A stretch of 64,000 nucleotides of DNA from Prosthecodimorpha hirschii (GTDB taxonomy: Bacteria; Pseudomonadota; Alphaproteobacteria; Rhizobiales; Ancalomicrobiaceae), in contig NZ_LJYW01000001.1 of the NCBI RefSeq assembly GCF_001305515.1, positions 4,090,085 through 4,154,084 of the forward strand, written 5' to 3'. The notes beneath the pieces are model-generated. The model was not told where the DNA came from. It did no database searches and saw only the letters and a program-made list of their open reading frames with translations. Position numbers and translations under genes: made by a program. Below are positions 17,077-26,303 of the stretch, in pieces (position 1 is the stretch's first letter; each line of letters opens with the position of its first letter).

Positions 17077-19761
17077 ATGACGGCTCTGCTTGAGAGGATC
17101 CGCATGCTCCTGTCGCCGCCCGCCGACCGGCATCCGCGCGCGGCCGACGGGCCGGGCGGCGAACGGGCCGTCGCCGCCGCCCAGTCCTTCCAGGCCGCCC
17201 AATCCCTGGCGACCGCATTGCGCTTCGCCCTGCGCGAGCTGCGCGGCGGGCTCGGCGGGTTCCGCATCTTCATTCTGTGCATCGCGCTCGGCGTGGCGGC
17301 GATCGCGGGCGTCAACTCGGTGCGCCGCGCCATGACCGAAACCATCGCCGAGGAGGGCCAGAGCATCCTCGGCGGCGACCTCGCCTTCGCGCTGGTCAAT
17401 CGCGAGGCGAGCCCGGCGGAGGCCGCCAGCATCGGCCGGCTCGGCACGGTGTCGGTCGCCGCGACGCTGCGCGCCATGGCGCGCAAGGGCGACGGCGTCG
17501 ACCAGACTCTGGTCGAGATCAAGGCGGTCGATGCCGCCTATCCGCTTTACGGCCGGCTGGAGGCCGAGACGGCCGGCGGCGCGATCGTTGAAGACGCGCG
17601 CGGACTGCTCGCCCGCGACGACCGCGGCCGCTACGGCGCGCTGGTCGAGGTTCCGCTGATGGTCCGGCTCGGCCTGGCGATCGGCGACGAGATCTCGGTC
17701 GGTACCGCGAAGTTCACGGTCGCCGGGGTGGTCCGGTCCGAGCCCGACAAGGTCGCCGGCGGCGTCGGCTTCGGGCCGCGGCTGCTGATCGGCGTGGCGG
17801 CCTTGCGCGAGACCGGGCTGCTGCAGCCCGGCAGCCTGGTGCGCTGGCACTACCGGGTGAAGCTCGCCTCCCAGGTCGACGACGAGGCCGGGTTGCGGGC
17901 GCTCGCCAACGGTATCGAGACGGCCCATCCGGATGCCGCCTTCGAGACGCGCAGCCGCGCCAATGCGGCGCCGAGCCTGAAGCGCAACATCGACCGCTTC
18001 GCGCAGTTCCTGACCCTGGTCGGGCTGACCGCGCTGATCGTCGGCGGCGTCGGTGTCGCCAATGCGGTCAGGGCCTATCTCGACGGCAAGCGCGACGTGA
18101 TCGCGACGCTGAAATGCCTCGGCGCGTCCGGCAGCTTCGTCTTCCGGGTCTATTTCCTGCAGATCCTGGCGATCGCCGGCCTCGGCATCGCCGCCGGCCT
18201 GGTCCTCGGGTCGATCGCCCCGCCGATCGCCGGCTATTTCCTGTCCGGCGTGCTGCCGATCGGCACGCGGGCCGCGCTCTATCCGGCCGAACTCGGCCTC
18301 GCCGTCGCCTACGGCTTCCTGGTCGCGATCGCCTTCGCCAGCATGCCGCTCGGCCGGGCTCACGACGTGCCGCCGACGGCGCTGTTCCGCGACGCCGTGG
18401 AGCCGGACCGGCGCCTGCCGCGGCCGCGCTATCTTGTGCTGGTCGGCGCGGCGCTCGCGGGTCTTGCCGCCCTGGCGCTCGGGCTCGCCGAGGACCGTGT
18501 CGCCGCGCTCCTCTATCTCGCCGCGCTCGGCGCCGCCTTCGGGCTCCTGCGCCTCGTCGCCCTCGGCGTGATCGCGCTCGCCGCCCGGATGCCGTCGCCG
18601 CCTTCGGCCGAACTGCGCCTCGCCTTGCGCAACATCCACCGGCCCGGCGCGCCGACCGGGTCGGTCGTGCTGTCGCTCGGGCTGGGCATGACGCTGCTCG
18701 TCACCCTGGCGCTCGTCGACGCCAATCTGCGCGACCAGATCCGCCAGCAGCTGCCGAAGCATGCGCCGAGCTTCTTCTTCATGGACGTGCCCAACCGCCA
18801 GGTGCCCGAGTTCAATGCCCTGGTGCGGCGCGAGGCGCCCGACGCGCAGCTGGTCGACGTGCCCATGCTGCGCGGCCGGATCGTCGCGCTGAAGGGCGTG
18901 CCGGCCGCCAGCGTGACTCCGGCGCGCGAGGCGGCCTGGGTGCTGACCGGAGACCGCGGCATCACCTATGCGGACAGTCTGCCGGAGAATTCCCGGCTGG
19001 TCGCGGGCTCCTGGTGGGCCAAGGACTATGCCGGCCCGCCGCTGGTCTCCTTCGAGGAGGACATCGCCCGCGGGCTCGGCCTCGGCATCGGCGACAGCGT
19101 GCGGGTCAACGTGCTCGGCCGGGAGTTCGAGGCGAAGATCGCCAATTTCCGCCGGCTGCAATGGGAGACGCTCGGCATCAACTTCGTGATGGTGTTCTCG
19201 CCCAACACCTTCCGCGGGGCGCCGCATTCCTTCCTGGCCACGGTCACCTGGGCCGATGGCGGCACGGCCGACAAGGAGGTCGACCTCCTGCGCAAGGTCA
19301 CCGCGGCCTTCCCGGTCGTGACCACGATCCGCGTCAAGGACGCCCTGCAGGCGGTCGACGATCTGGTCGGCAAGCTCGCCGACGGCGTCGGGGCGGCGGC
19401 CGGCGTGACGCTCGCGACGGCCGTGCTGGTCCTGGCCGGCGCGCTCGCGGCCGGCCAGCGCCGGCGCATCTACGACGCCGTGGTCTTGAAGACGCTCGGG
19501 GCGACGCGGCGGCGCATCCTGACCGCCTTCGCCTTCGAATATGGCCTCGTCGGTCTGGCCGCGGCGCTGTTCGGGCTGATCGCCGGCAGTGCGGCGGCCT
19601 GGATGGTCCTGTCCAGGATCATGGGCCTGACCTTTGCGCTGGATCCGGCCGTTGCGATCGGCTCGGTCGCCCTGGCGCTCGTCGCCACGCTCGGTTTCGG
19701 CCTCTACGACACCTGGCGGGCCCTCGGTGCCAAGGCGGCCCCGGTGCTCCGCCACTTGTGA
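17077..19761 (+). CDS. FtsX-like ABC transporter permease, YbbP type
   Basis: A large 894-residue inner-membrane protein with two FtsX/MacB-type permease modules and large periplasmic loops. The first hydrophobic segment is IFILCIALGVAAIAGVNSV. A cluster around residues 310-440 includes FLTLVGLTALIVGGVGVANAV and the coupling-helix-like KCLGASGSFVF, and a last cluster near the C-terminus has KTLGATRRRILTAFAFEYGL. Length and architecture match YbbP (about 800-850 residues) rather than single-module LolC/E. It is encoded directly after its ATPase, and the GDSL esterase is divergent from the pair. Confidence 0.92.
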   Translation: MTALLERIRMLLSPPADRHPRAADGPGGERAVAAAQSFQAAQSLATALRFALRELRGGLGGFRIFILCIALGVAAIAGVNSVRRAMTETIAEEGQSILGGDLAFALVNREASPAEAASIGRLGTVSVAATLRAMARKGDGVDQTLVEIKAVDAAYPLYGRLEAETAGGAIVEDARGLLARDDRGRYGALVEVPLMVRLGLAIGDEISVGTAKFTVAGVVRSEPDKVAGGVGFGPRLLIGVAALRETGLLQPGSLVRWHYRVKLASQVDDEAGLRALANGIETAHPDAAFETRSRANAAPSLKRNIDRFAQFLTLVGLTALIVGGVGVANAVRAYLDGKRDVIATLKCLGASGSFVFRVYFLQILAIAGLGIAAGLVLGSIAPPIAGYFLSGVLPIGTRAALYPAELGLAVAYGFLVAIAFASMPLGRAHDVPPTALFRDAVEPDRRLPRPRYLVLVGAALAGLAALALGLAEDRVAALLYLAALGAAFGLLRLVALGVIALAARMPSPPSAELRLALRNIHRPGAPTGSVVLSLGLGMTLLVTLALVDANLRDQIRQQLPKHAPSFFFMDVPNRQVPEFNALVRREAPDAQLVDVPMLRGRIVALKGVPAASVTPAREAAWVLTGDRGITYADSLPENSRLVAGSWWAKDYAGPPLVSFEEDIARGLGLGIGDSVRVNVLGREFEAKIANFRRLQWETLGINFVMVFSPNTFRGAPHSFLATVTWADGGTADKEVDLLRKVTAAFPVVTTIRVKDALQAVDDLVGKLADGVGAAAGVTLATAVLVLAGALAAGQRRRIYDAVVLKTLGATRRRILTAFAFEYGLVGLAAALFGLIAGSAAAWMVLSRIMGLTFALDPAVAIGSVALALVATLGFGLYDTWRALGAKAAPVLRHL

Positions 19762-19975
19762 CAAGGGCCCGTCACGATTGTCATGCGATCCGGGTCCGGG
19801 CGGGCGCGAATTCCCATTTCGGCCGAGACTGTTGACCTTGCGCAAGGAATGGGCGCCAAGATGATATTTTCCTGACCGATGCCGCTTGCGGAGGAGCGCA
19901 ACCCCTCCCATATTGTCGATGACCGCCGCAGTCCTGATGCGGTGGACCGTATCGATTTCGAAAGGGAACTCACCG

Positions 19976-20773
19976 ATGTCGAACTTCGGGAACCAGTACG
20001 CGCGGTTCGGCTCGACCGTGGCGCGCGCGGATGCCCAGGCCATCGATCAGGGCCTGCGCTCCTACATGCTCTCGATCTACAACTACATGACGATCGGCGT
20101 GGCCGTCACCGGCCTTGCGGCGTTCTTCATCTACACGCTGTCGATCACCACGCCGGGCGCGGCCGATGCCGTGCAGACCCTGCGCGGCGGCGTCGCGCTG
20201 ACCCAGTTCGGCTACACGCTGTTCGTCAGCCCGCTGAAGTGGGTGATCATGTTCGCGCCGCTCGGCCTCGTGTTCTTCCTGGGCTTCCGCGTCCAGACCA
20301 TGAGCGTGGCGGCGGCGCAGGGCGTGTTCTGGCTCTACGCGGCCCTGGTCGGCGTATCGCTCGCGACGATCTTCATGATCTACACGCACGCCTCCATCAC
20401 GCGCGTGTTCTTCATCACCGCCGCCACCTTCGGCGCGCTGTCGCTCTACGGCTACACGACCTCGAAGTCGCTGTCGGCCTGGGGGTCGTTCCTGTTCATG
20501 GGTCTGGTCGGCATCCTGATCGCCAGCATCGTGAACATCTTCCTGGCTTCGTCGGCGCTGCAGTTCGCCATCTCGGTGATCGGCGTGCTGGTCTTCGCCG
20601 GCCTGACCGCCTACGACACGCAGAAGCTCAAGGAAGAGTATATCTACGCCCTCGACGGCGCCGATCAGGCGACCATCGGCCGCTCGGCCATCATGGGTGC
20701 GCTGACGCTCTACCTCGACTTCATCAACCTCTTCACCATGCTGCTGCAGCTGTTCGGTCAGAAGAACGACTGA
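19976..20773 (+). CDS. Bax inhibitor-1 / YccA-family integral membrane protein
   Basis: A 265-residue protein with about seven transmembrane segments. The family signature FAGLTAYDTQKLKEEY near the C-terminus and the earlier YNYMTIGVAVTGLAAFF are diagnostic of alphaproteobacterial BI-1 proteins. In bacteria these act as pH-dependent calcium leak channels or modulate membrane proteases such as FtsH; the exact role here is not known. Start ATG 19976 has AAGGGA at good distance. It is monocistronic, with a strong terminator downstream. Confidence 0.93.
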   Translation: MSNFGNQYARFGSTVARADAQAIDQGLRSYMLSIYNYMTIGVAVTGLAAFFIYTLSITTPGAADAVQTLRGGVALTQFGYTLFVSPLKWVIMFAPLGLVFFLGFRVQTMSVAAAQGVFWLYAALVGVSLATIFMIYTHASITRVFFITAATFGALSLYGYTTSKSLSAWGSFLFMGLVGILIASIVNIFLASSALQFAISVIGVLVFAGLTAYDTQKLKEEYIYALDGADQATIGRSAIMGALTLYLDFINLFTMLLQLFGQKND

Positions 20774-20807
20774 TCCGGCCCGGCGAAGCTGGAAGCCATC
20801 CGTTGAC

Positions 20808-20835
20808 GGGGCGCGGTCCGCAAGGGCCGCGCCCC
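20808..20835 (+). terminator. Terminator after the Bax-inhibitor-1 gene
   Basis: GGGGCGCGG (20808-20816) pairs with CCGCGCCCC (20827-20835). The stem extends inward around a GCAA tetraloop with one G-U pair. Only a short TCGCGTTTCG follows. Confidence 0.6.
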
Positions 20836-20936
20836 TCGCGTTTCGGGCAGCGCGACCCGGCCCGCGCCGACCCTGCAGGGCAGCCGCGACCGCCGCGGCC
20901 GTTGCATGCGCGCCCGCCGACCGCTAGGCCTCACCG

Positions 20937-21824
20937 ATGAACGCGCGCAGCCTCGGTCTCGGCCTGATCCCGGCCCTCTTCGTCTTCCTGTGGTCGACCG
21001 GCTGGGTCGCGGCGCGCTACGTGACGCCCTATGCGGATCCGCTGACCTTCCTGGCCGTGCGCTTCGGCCTCGCCGCCGTGCTGATCGGCACCTATGCGCT
21101 GACCTTCGGCGCCGGCCTGCCGCGCGATCCGCGCTTCATCCTGCATGCCCTGATCACCGGCGCGCTGCTGCACGGCCTCTATCTCGGCGGCGTCTGGTGG
21201 GCGATCGCCCACGGCATCCCGGCCGGCCTCTCCGCCCTGATCGCATCGGTCCAGCCGCTCCTGACGGCCTTGCTGGCGCCGCGCCTGCTCGGCGAGATGC
21301 TGACCACCCGCCGCAAGCTCGGCGTCGCGCTCGGCTTCATCGGTCTCGTCATCGCGCTGTCGCCGAAGCTCGCCGGCCTGGGATCGGACCACGTCGCCGG
21401 CGTGCTCGGTCCGCTCGCCGTCAATCTCGTCGGCATGGTGGCGGTGACGGCCGGCACCTTCTGGCAGAAGCGCTTCCTGCAGGGCGGCGACCTGCGCACC
21501 ATCGCGGCGCTGCAATATTGCGCCGCCTTCGCGACCGTCGCGCCGCTGGCCTTGGCGACCGAATCCCTGCGCTTCGAACCGACCCCGGAGCTGTTCTTCG
21601 CGCTGGCCTGGTCGGTGCTGGTGCTGTCGATCCTGACCATCGCCCTCTACCTGTTCCTGATCCGGCGCGGCGAGGTCAGCCGGGCCGCCGTGCTGATCTA
21701 TCTGGTGCCGCCGGTCTCCGCCCTGCAGGCCTGGGCGCTGATCGGGGAGATGCTGACCCCGATCCAGTTCGCCGGCATGGCCGTAACGGTTGCCGGGGTG
21801 GCGCTCGCCTCGAGCCGCGGCTGA
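20937..21824 (+). CDS. EamA-family (DMT superfamily) transporter
   Basis: A 295-residue inner-membrane transporter with about ten transmembrane helices in two EamA repeats. The first repeat opens with ALFVFLWSTGWVAARY. The conserved end of repeat one is GVALGFIGLVIALSP, and repeat two ends with LIYLVPPVSALQAWALIGEM then AGMAVTVAGVALA. EamA proteins export amino acids or other metabolites; the substrate cannot be inferred. The next gene, mcd, begins 154 bp downstream with its own strong Shine-Dalgarno sequence. Confidence 0.93.
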   Translation: MNARSLGLGLIPALFVFLWSTGWVAARYVTPYADPLTFLAVRFGLAAVLIGTYALTFGAGLPRDPRFILHALITGALLHGLYLGGVWWAIAHGIPAGLSALIASVQPLLTALLAPRLLGEMLTTRRKLGVALGFIGLVIALSPKLAGLGSDHVAGVLGPLAVNLVGMVAVTAGTFWQKRFLQGGDLRTIAALQYCAAFATVAPLALATESLRFEPTPELFFALAWSVLVLSILTIALYLFLIRRGEVSRAAVLIYLVPPVSALQAWALIGEMLTPIQFAGMAVTVAGVALASSRG

Positions 21825-21978
21825 TCGGCACGCCTCCCGCCGAATTGGCCGCGCGCGGCCCCTTGCGGCGAAAGGCCCACGAAGGTCGCGCTTGCGGTCC
21901 TCGCCGGCATCCATATTTTCCCGCACCGCAACACGTGCGACAGTGACGCGGACGCCGCCGCGTTCCGGGGAGGTTCAG

Positions 21979-23661
21979 ATGACACTCGCAGCCGTTTCGC
22001 TCGATCCCGCGCCCGCCCTGATCCCGGCCGCCCGTGCCGCCGTCGGCGCGCTCGACCGGTTCCTCGACCGCGCCCGCGACCGGGTCCGCGCCCGGGTCGA
22101 GAAGGACGGCCGCATCTCGGCCGATCTGGTCGATCGCGAGCAGCGCGCCGCCCATGGCCTCGCCTGGCTGGCCACTTACGTGGAATCGCTGCGCGAGATG
22201 GCCGGCTATGCCGAGCGCCTGAGCGATCTCGGCCGCTTCGGACCGGTCGAGACGGCGATCGTGCGCGTCGCCTTCGGCGAGTATCTGGCCCAGATCCCGG
22301 GCGGCATCCCGATGAACCAGGGCGAGTTCGTCCGCCCGGCCGATCTCGGCCTCGGCGACGCCGACCTGGCGCTGCTGCGCACCCCCGAGATCCTGCACCT
22401 GATCGAGACCGGCAACACGGTCGCCAACCGCGCCGTCCTGGTCGAGGCGATGACCCGGTCGGAGGGCGCGCTGACCGTCGGCGATACCGGCCTCGACGAC
22501 ACGCTCGACCAGTTCCGAAGCGAGATGTTCAAGTTTGCCGCCGACGCCGTCGTGCCGCATGCGCACGAATGGCACCTGAAGAACGAGTATATCCCGATGG
22601 AGGTGGTCGGCCAGCTGGCCGAGCTCGGCGTCTTCGGCCTGACCATTCCGGAGGAGTTCGGCGGGCTGGGTCTCGGCAAGGAATCCATGTGCGTCGTCTC
22701 CGAGGAGCTGTCGCGCGCCTATATCGGCGTCGGCTCGCTCGGCACCCGTTCGGAGATCGCCGCCGAACTGATCCTCGGCGGCGGCACGCCCGCCCAGAAG
22801 GCCGAATGGCTGCCGCAGATCGCCTCCGGGGCGGTGCTGCCGACGGCCGTGTTCACCGAGCCCAATACCGGATCCGACCTCGGCTCGCTGCGCACCCGCG
22901 CCGTGCGGGAGGGCGATGTCTGGAAGGTCTCGGGCAACAAGACCTGGATCACCCATCCGGTCCGGGCCGACCTGATGACGCTCCTGGTGCGCACCGATCC
23001 GAACCAGCCCGGCTATCGCGGCCTCTCCATGCTGCTGGCGCCGAAGCCGCGCGGCACCGATGCCGAGCCCTTCCCGGCGGAAGGCATGTCGGGCGGCGAG
23101 ATCGAGGTGCTTGGCTATCGCGGCATGAAGGAATACGAAATCGCCTTCGACGGCTTCACGGTGCCGGCCGACAACCTGCTCGGCGGCGTCGAGGGGCAGG
23201 GCTTCAAGCAGCTGATGCAGACCTTCGAATCCGCCCGCATCCAGACCGCGGCGCGCGCCATCGGCGTCGCCCAGTGCGCGCTCGATCTCGGCCTGCGCTA
23301 CGCCCAGGAGCGCATCCAGTTCGGCAAGCCGCTGATCGCCTTCCCGCGCGTCGCCGACAAGCTGGCCATGATGGCGGTCGAGGTGATGATCGCGCGCCAG
23401 CTGACCTATTTCGCCGCGCGCCAGAAGGATCACGACAAGCGCTGCGACCTGGAGGCCGGCATGGCCAAGCTGCTCGGCGCCCGCGTCGCCTGGGCGGCGG
23501 CCGACAACGCGCTCCAGATCCACGGCGGCAACGGCTTCGCGCTCGAATATCCGGTCTCGCGGGTTTTGTGCGACGCCCGGATCCTGAACATTTTCGAGGG
23601 CGCGGCCGAGATCCAGGCGCAGGTGATCGCCCGCCGCATCCTCGACGGCGGCAACGGCTGA
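21979..23661 (+). CDS. mcd: (2S)-methylsuccinyl-CoA dehydrogenase Mcd
   Basis: A 560-residue flavin acyl-CoA dehydrogenase that oxidises (2S)-methylsuccinyl-CoA to mesaconyl-CoA in the ethylmalonyl-CoA pathway. Ordinary acyl-CoA dehydrogenases have about 380 residues. The extra N-terminal ~165 residues (EQRAAHGLAWLATYVESLRE, FGEYLAQIPGGIPMNQGEF) are characteristic of Mcd. The dehydrogenase core includes FTEPNTGSDLGSLRTRAV, MKEYEIAFDGF, and the C-terminal LQIHGGNGFALEYPVSRVLC. ATG 21979 has GGGGAGG upstream. Electrons should pass to ETF, encoded 4-5 kb downstream. The other dedicated genes of the pathway (ccr, ecm) are not in this window. Confidence 0.9.
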   Translation: MTLAAVSLDPAPALIPAARAAVGALDRFLDRARDRVRARVEKDGRISADLVDREQRAAHGLAWLATYVESLREMAGYAERLSDLGRFGPVETAIVRVAFGEYLAQIPGGIPMNQGEFVRPADLGLGDADLALLRTPEILHLIETGNTVANRAVLVEAMTRSEGALTVGDTGLDDTLDQFRSEMFKFAADAVVPHAHEWHLKNEYIPMEVVGQLAELGVFGLTIPEEFGGLGLGKESMCVVSEELSRAYIGVGSLGTRSEIAAELILGGGTPAQKAEWLPQIASGAVLPTAVFTEPNTGSDLGSLRTRAVREGDVWKVSGNKTWITHPVRADLMTLLVRTDPNQPGYRGLSMLLAPKPRGTDAEPFPAEGMSGGEIEVLGYRGMKEYEIAFDGFTVPADNLLGGVEGQGFKQLMQTFESARIQTAARAIGVAQCALDLGLRYAQERIQFGKPLIAFPRVADKLAMMAVEVMIARQLTYFAARQKDHDKRCDLEAGMAKLLGARVAWAAADNALQIHGGNGFALEYPVSRVLCDARILNIFEGAAEIQAQVIARRILDGGNG

Positions 23662-23765
23662 GGCCCGCAAAACGGACCCGCAGAATTGGGGGGTTGGCAG
23701 ACAGCCCCCCGTCATGGAGTTTCCTAACGGCAGGTTTTCAGGGGATTCTTGCCAAAAACTTGAAA

Positions 23766-23797
23766 AACCGGTCGGTGTCCCCGACCGGTTCTTTTTT
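23766..23797 (+). terminator. Rho-independent terminator 1 downstream of mcd
   Basis: AACCGGTCGG (23766-23775) - TGTCC - CCGACCGGTT (23781-23790), then C and six T (23792-23797). An A-run on the left makes it potentially bidirectional. Confidence 0.85.
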
Positions 23798-24014
23798 ATG
23801 ATTTGGCAGGTCCGTGGGCGGCGCCGGGGGCCTCGGCGAGGGCGCGCGGACGGCGCCGGGATCCGGTCGGTCGCCGGCCGGACGCCATTGCGGCACGGTT
23901 AACCGGCCCCCCGGATCGCAGGCGGTCGCATTAACCCTCCGGTAGGAATGGTGTTGCTGACTGTAATCGTCCATGCGATGAAATGCATACACGGTGATTG
24001 CATGCTCTGGGCGA

Positions 24015-24051
24015 AGCCGGTCGGGACCTCCCGACCGGCTTTCGTCTTTTT
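24015..24051 (+). terminator. Rho-independent terminator 2
   Basis: AGCCGGTCGGG (24015-24025) - ACCT - CCCGACCGGCT (24030-24040), followed by TTCGTCTTTTT. No reading frame precedes it for over 200 bp, which suggests a non-coding transcript. Confidence 0.85.
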
Positions 24052-24242
24052 GCGGCTCGGGCGACGGCGCGGGACTCTCGTTGTCAGGCGTGCTGCGGCA
24101 CGCGGCGTGCTACGGAGAGGGCCGAACTCTTCCGAGGCAGGATGGGCCGTCGGCCGCCCCGCCATCCGACGGATCGTGCTGCCTCCATCCAGACCACGGT
24201 GCCCCCACGGGTGCATCGCGAGACCGCTCAAAGGAGACCCGC

Positions 24243-25085
24243 ATGCTGCCGCGAACCATCCTGGTCACCGGCGCGTCGACCGGCATCGGCCGGGCCGCCG
24301 CCGTGATGCTGAAGGCGCGCGGCTGGCGCGTCTTCGCGACGGCGCGGACCGAGGCCGACCTGGCCGCGCTGGCGGCGCTCGACCTCGAGCCGCTGCGCCT
24401 CGACTATCGCGAGGCCGGCAGCATCGCGGCCTGCGCCGAGGCCGTGCTGGAGCGGACGGGCGGCCGGATCGGTGCGCTCTTCAACAACGGCGCCTACGGT
24501 CAGCCGGGCGCGGTCGAGGATCTACCGACCGACATCCTGCGCGCGCAGTTCGAGGCCAACCTGTTCGGCTGGCACGATCTGACCTGCCGGCTGATCCCCG
24601 CCATGCGGGCCAACGGCGCCGGCCGCATCGTGCAGTGTTCCTCCGTACTCGGGATCGTCGCGATGAAGTATCGCGGCGCCTATATCGCCTCGAAATTCGC
24701 GCTCGAGGGCCTGACCGATACGCTGCGCCAGGAGCTGCACGGCAGCGGCATCACGGTTTCGACCATCCGTCCCGGCCCGATCGCGACCCGCTTCGTGTCG
24801 ACCGCGATGGCGGCCTTCGTGGCGAATATCGACATCGACGGTTCGGCCCATCGCGACATCTACCGGCGCCGGCTCGGGCGGATGGAACGCGGCGGTGCGG
24901 GGCGCTTCAAATTGCCGCCCGAGGCGGTGGTCGACCGGCTGATCCATGCTGTCGAAAGCGACCGGCCGAAACCCTACTATTCGGTCACCGTGCCGACCTA
25001 TGTGATGGACGTGGTCCGGCGCCTCCTGCCGGGCCGCGCACTGGTCGGCTTCCTGCGCCGCGTTTCCGATCGGGAAGACCGTTAG
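24243..25085 (+). CDS. Short-chain dehydrogenase/reductase (classical SDR)
   Basis: A 280-residue oxidoreductase. Cofactor motif LVTGASTGIGRAAAVM (about residues 7-22), a NNGAYGQPG variant of NNAG, active-site serine in VQCSSVLGIV and the YIASKFALEG tyrosine-lysine pair. The segment after YxxxK (TVSTIRPGPIATRFV) is typical of SDRs related to DltE/YbbO-type enzymes. The substrate is unknown. ATG 24243 is preceded by AAAGGAGA. It stands alone, with a 231-bp gap to the next gene. Confidence 0.9.
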   Translation: MLPRTILVTGASTGIGRAAAVMLKARGWRVFATARTEADLAALAALDLEPLRLDYREAGSIAACAEAVLERTGGRIGALFNNGAYGQPGAVEDLPTDILRAQFEANLFGWHDLTCRLIPAMRANGAGRIVQCSSVLGIVAMKYRGAYIASKFALEGLTDTLRQELHGSGITVSTIRPGPIATRFVSTAMAAFVANIDIDGSAHRDIYRRRLGRMERGGAGRFKLPPEAVVDRLIHAVESDRPKPYYSVTVPTYVMDVVRRLLPGRALVGFLRRVSDREDR

Positions 25086-25316
25086 GCCTATCGGCCCTGA
25101 GAAGCTGGTCGCCGGACGGCGGGCGCCGGAATCGGTCCGGCACGGCCGGCCATCCGACCGCCCGCTTCCGGCGTATGCCGGGTCGGCGGCGTCGGGGGTT
25201 GCGGGCCTGCCGGCAAGCCGGCAAGGTCGCGCGCCCGGAGCCGGCCTGCGATCGATCGGGCCGCGGCCTGCTCGTTCCCGTGAATCGCCTGCCTCGCCGA
25301 GGCCGAAGGACCCGCC

Positions 25317-25508
25317 ATGGAAAGTATCGTCAACATGCTCGTGCCTTTCGCCATCCTGGCGGTCGGCGTCGTCCTGCTGCTCGGCCTGATCAACATGGCG
25401 CGCGGCGGCAGTCCGAACACCTCGCAGAAGCTGATGCGCTGGCGCGTCGGCCTGCAATTCGTGGCCATCGTGGTGATCATGACGGCGATCTGGCTGATGG
25501 GGCGCTGA
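25317..25508 (+). CDS. Twin transmembrane helix small protein (HIG1-like)
   Basis: A 63-residue membrane protein with two helices (MLVPFAILAVGVVLLLGLIN and FVAIVVIMTAIWLMG) joined by a loop carrying SQKLMRWRVGLQ. This is the HIG1-domain-like twin-helix protein common upstream of the cobalamin adenosyltransferase in Hyphomicrobiales. HIG1 proteins in mitochondria associate with respiratory complexes; the bacterial role is not established. ATG 25317 has AAGGA. The adenosyltransferase follows 82 bp downstream. Confidence 0.85.
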   Translation: MESIVNMLVPFAILAVGVVLLLGLINMARGGSPNTSQKLMRWRVGLQFVAIVVIMTAIWLMGR

Positions 25509-25590
25509 GGCGCCGGATCGCATCCGCAACAGGGACAGACGGCCGCGCCCGGGTCTTCCGGACGGCGGCCCGCCAAGGGGAGACACGGAC

Positions 25591-26169
25591 GTGGTCGTCC
25601 TGAACCGCATCTACACCCGCACCGGCGACGACGGCTCGACGGCGCTGTCGACCGGCGAGCGCCGGCCGAAATTCGATCTCCGCATCGAAGCCTACGGCAC
25701 GGTCGACGAGACCAACGCCACGGTCGGTCTGGCCCGTCTGCACACCGGTGCGGCGGCGCCGGTGGTCGACGCCATGCTGGCACGCATCCAGAACGACCTG
25801 TTCGATCTCGGTGCCGATCTGGCGACGCCGGAGGGCAAGCCGGTCGCCTGGGAGCCGCTGCGCATCACGGCCGCACAGGTCGAGCGGATCGAGCGCGAGA
25901 TCGACGAACTCAACACCGATCTGAAGCCGCTGCGGTCCTTCGTGCTGCCCGGCGGATCGCCGGCCGCCGCCCATCTGCATCTCGCCCGCACCGTCTCGCG
26001 GCGCGCGGAACGGCTGATGGTGCAGCTGGCCGGCCAGCCGGACGAGATCGTCGGCACAGCGGCGCTGCACTACGTCAACCGGCTGTCCGACTTCTTCTTC
26101 GTGGCCGCCCGCTGGGTCAACGATTGCGGTGCGGCCGACGTGCTGTGGGTGCCGGGCCAGAACCGGTGA
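25591..26169 (+). CDS. Cob(I)alamin adenosyltransferase, PduO type
   Basis: A 192-residue ATP:cob(I)alamin adenosyltransferase that makes adenosylcobalamin. Seen: the N-terminal ATP-binding motif YTRTGDDGSTALSTGERRPK, EAYGTVDETNATVG, the LRSFVLPGGS segment and ARTVSRRAERLMV with its conserved arginines, then NRLSDFFFVAARW. The start is GTG 25591, preceded by GGGGAGA. Adenosylcobalamin is the cofactor of ethylmalonyl-CoA and methylmalonyl-CoA mutases, so the gene fits functionally with mcd, phaAB and etfBA nearby. Confidence 0.95.
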   Translation: MVVLNRIYTRTGDDGSTALSTGERRPKFDLRIEAYGTVDETNATVGLARLHTGAAAPVVDAMLARIQNDLFDLGADLATPEGKPVAWEPLRITAAQVERIEREIDELNTDLKPLRSFVLPGGSPAAAHLHLARTVSRRAERLMVQLAGQPDEIVGTAALHYVNRLSDFFFVAARWVNDCGAADVLWVPGQNR

Positions 26170-26303
26170 TCCGGCCGGGTGGCGGGTCGCTTCCGGCGGC
26201 CGGCCTGCCTGAGGCCGGAGCCGGACGGTCGCCGGTTCCGGCCCTATCCGCGGCGCGGCTTTCGCGCCTATGATGGCCGATCGTCCGCCGGAGCCGGCCC
26301 CCC

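Larger units (their letters stand above)
23662..24242. other. 581-bp intergenic region with twin terminators; possible small RNAs
   Basis: No protein is supported. From left to right: a GGGGGG...CCCCCC hairpin at 23688-23710; a complete terminator at 23766-23797; a stretch with GGTTAACC and ATTAACCC (23897-23938) that looks like a promoter area; and a second complete terminator at 24015-24051. The two terminators share the CCGGTCGG stem core. A terminator with no upstream reading frame usually marks a small RNA, so transcripts roughly 23711-23797 and 23930-24051 are candidates. Confidence 0.45.

Noticed and set aside
19800-19975. Sigma-70 promoter built from TTGACC (about 19831) and GATATT upstream of the Bax-inhibitor-1 gene
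   Set aside because: The spacing is about 24 bp, too long for a functional promoter; no better pair is visible.
16921-20043. Very long antisense open frames (for example over 1000 codons opposite the FtsX-like permease; others opposite the glycosyltransferase and urease genes)
   Set aside because: They mirror real genes in a ~68% GC genome, show Arg/Gly/Asp-rich composition and no domain, and are explained by codon bias on the other strand.
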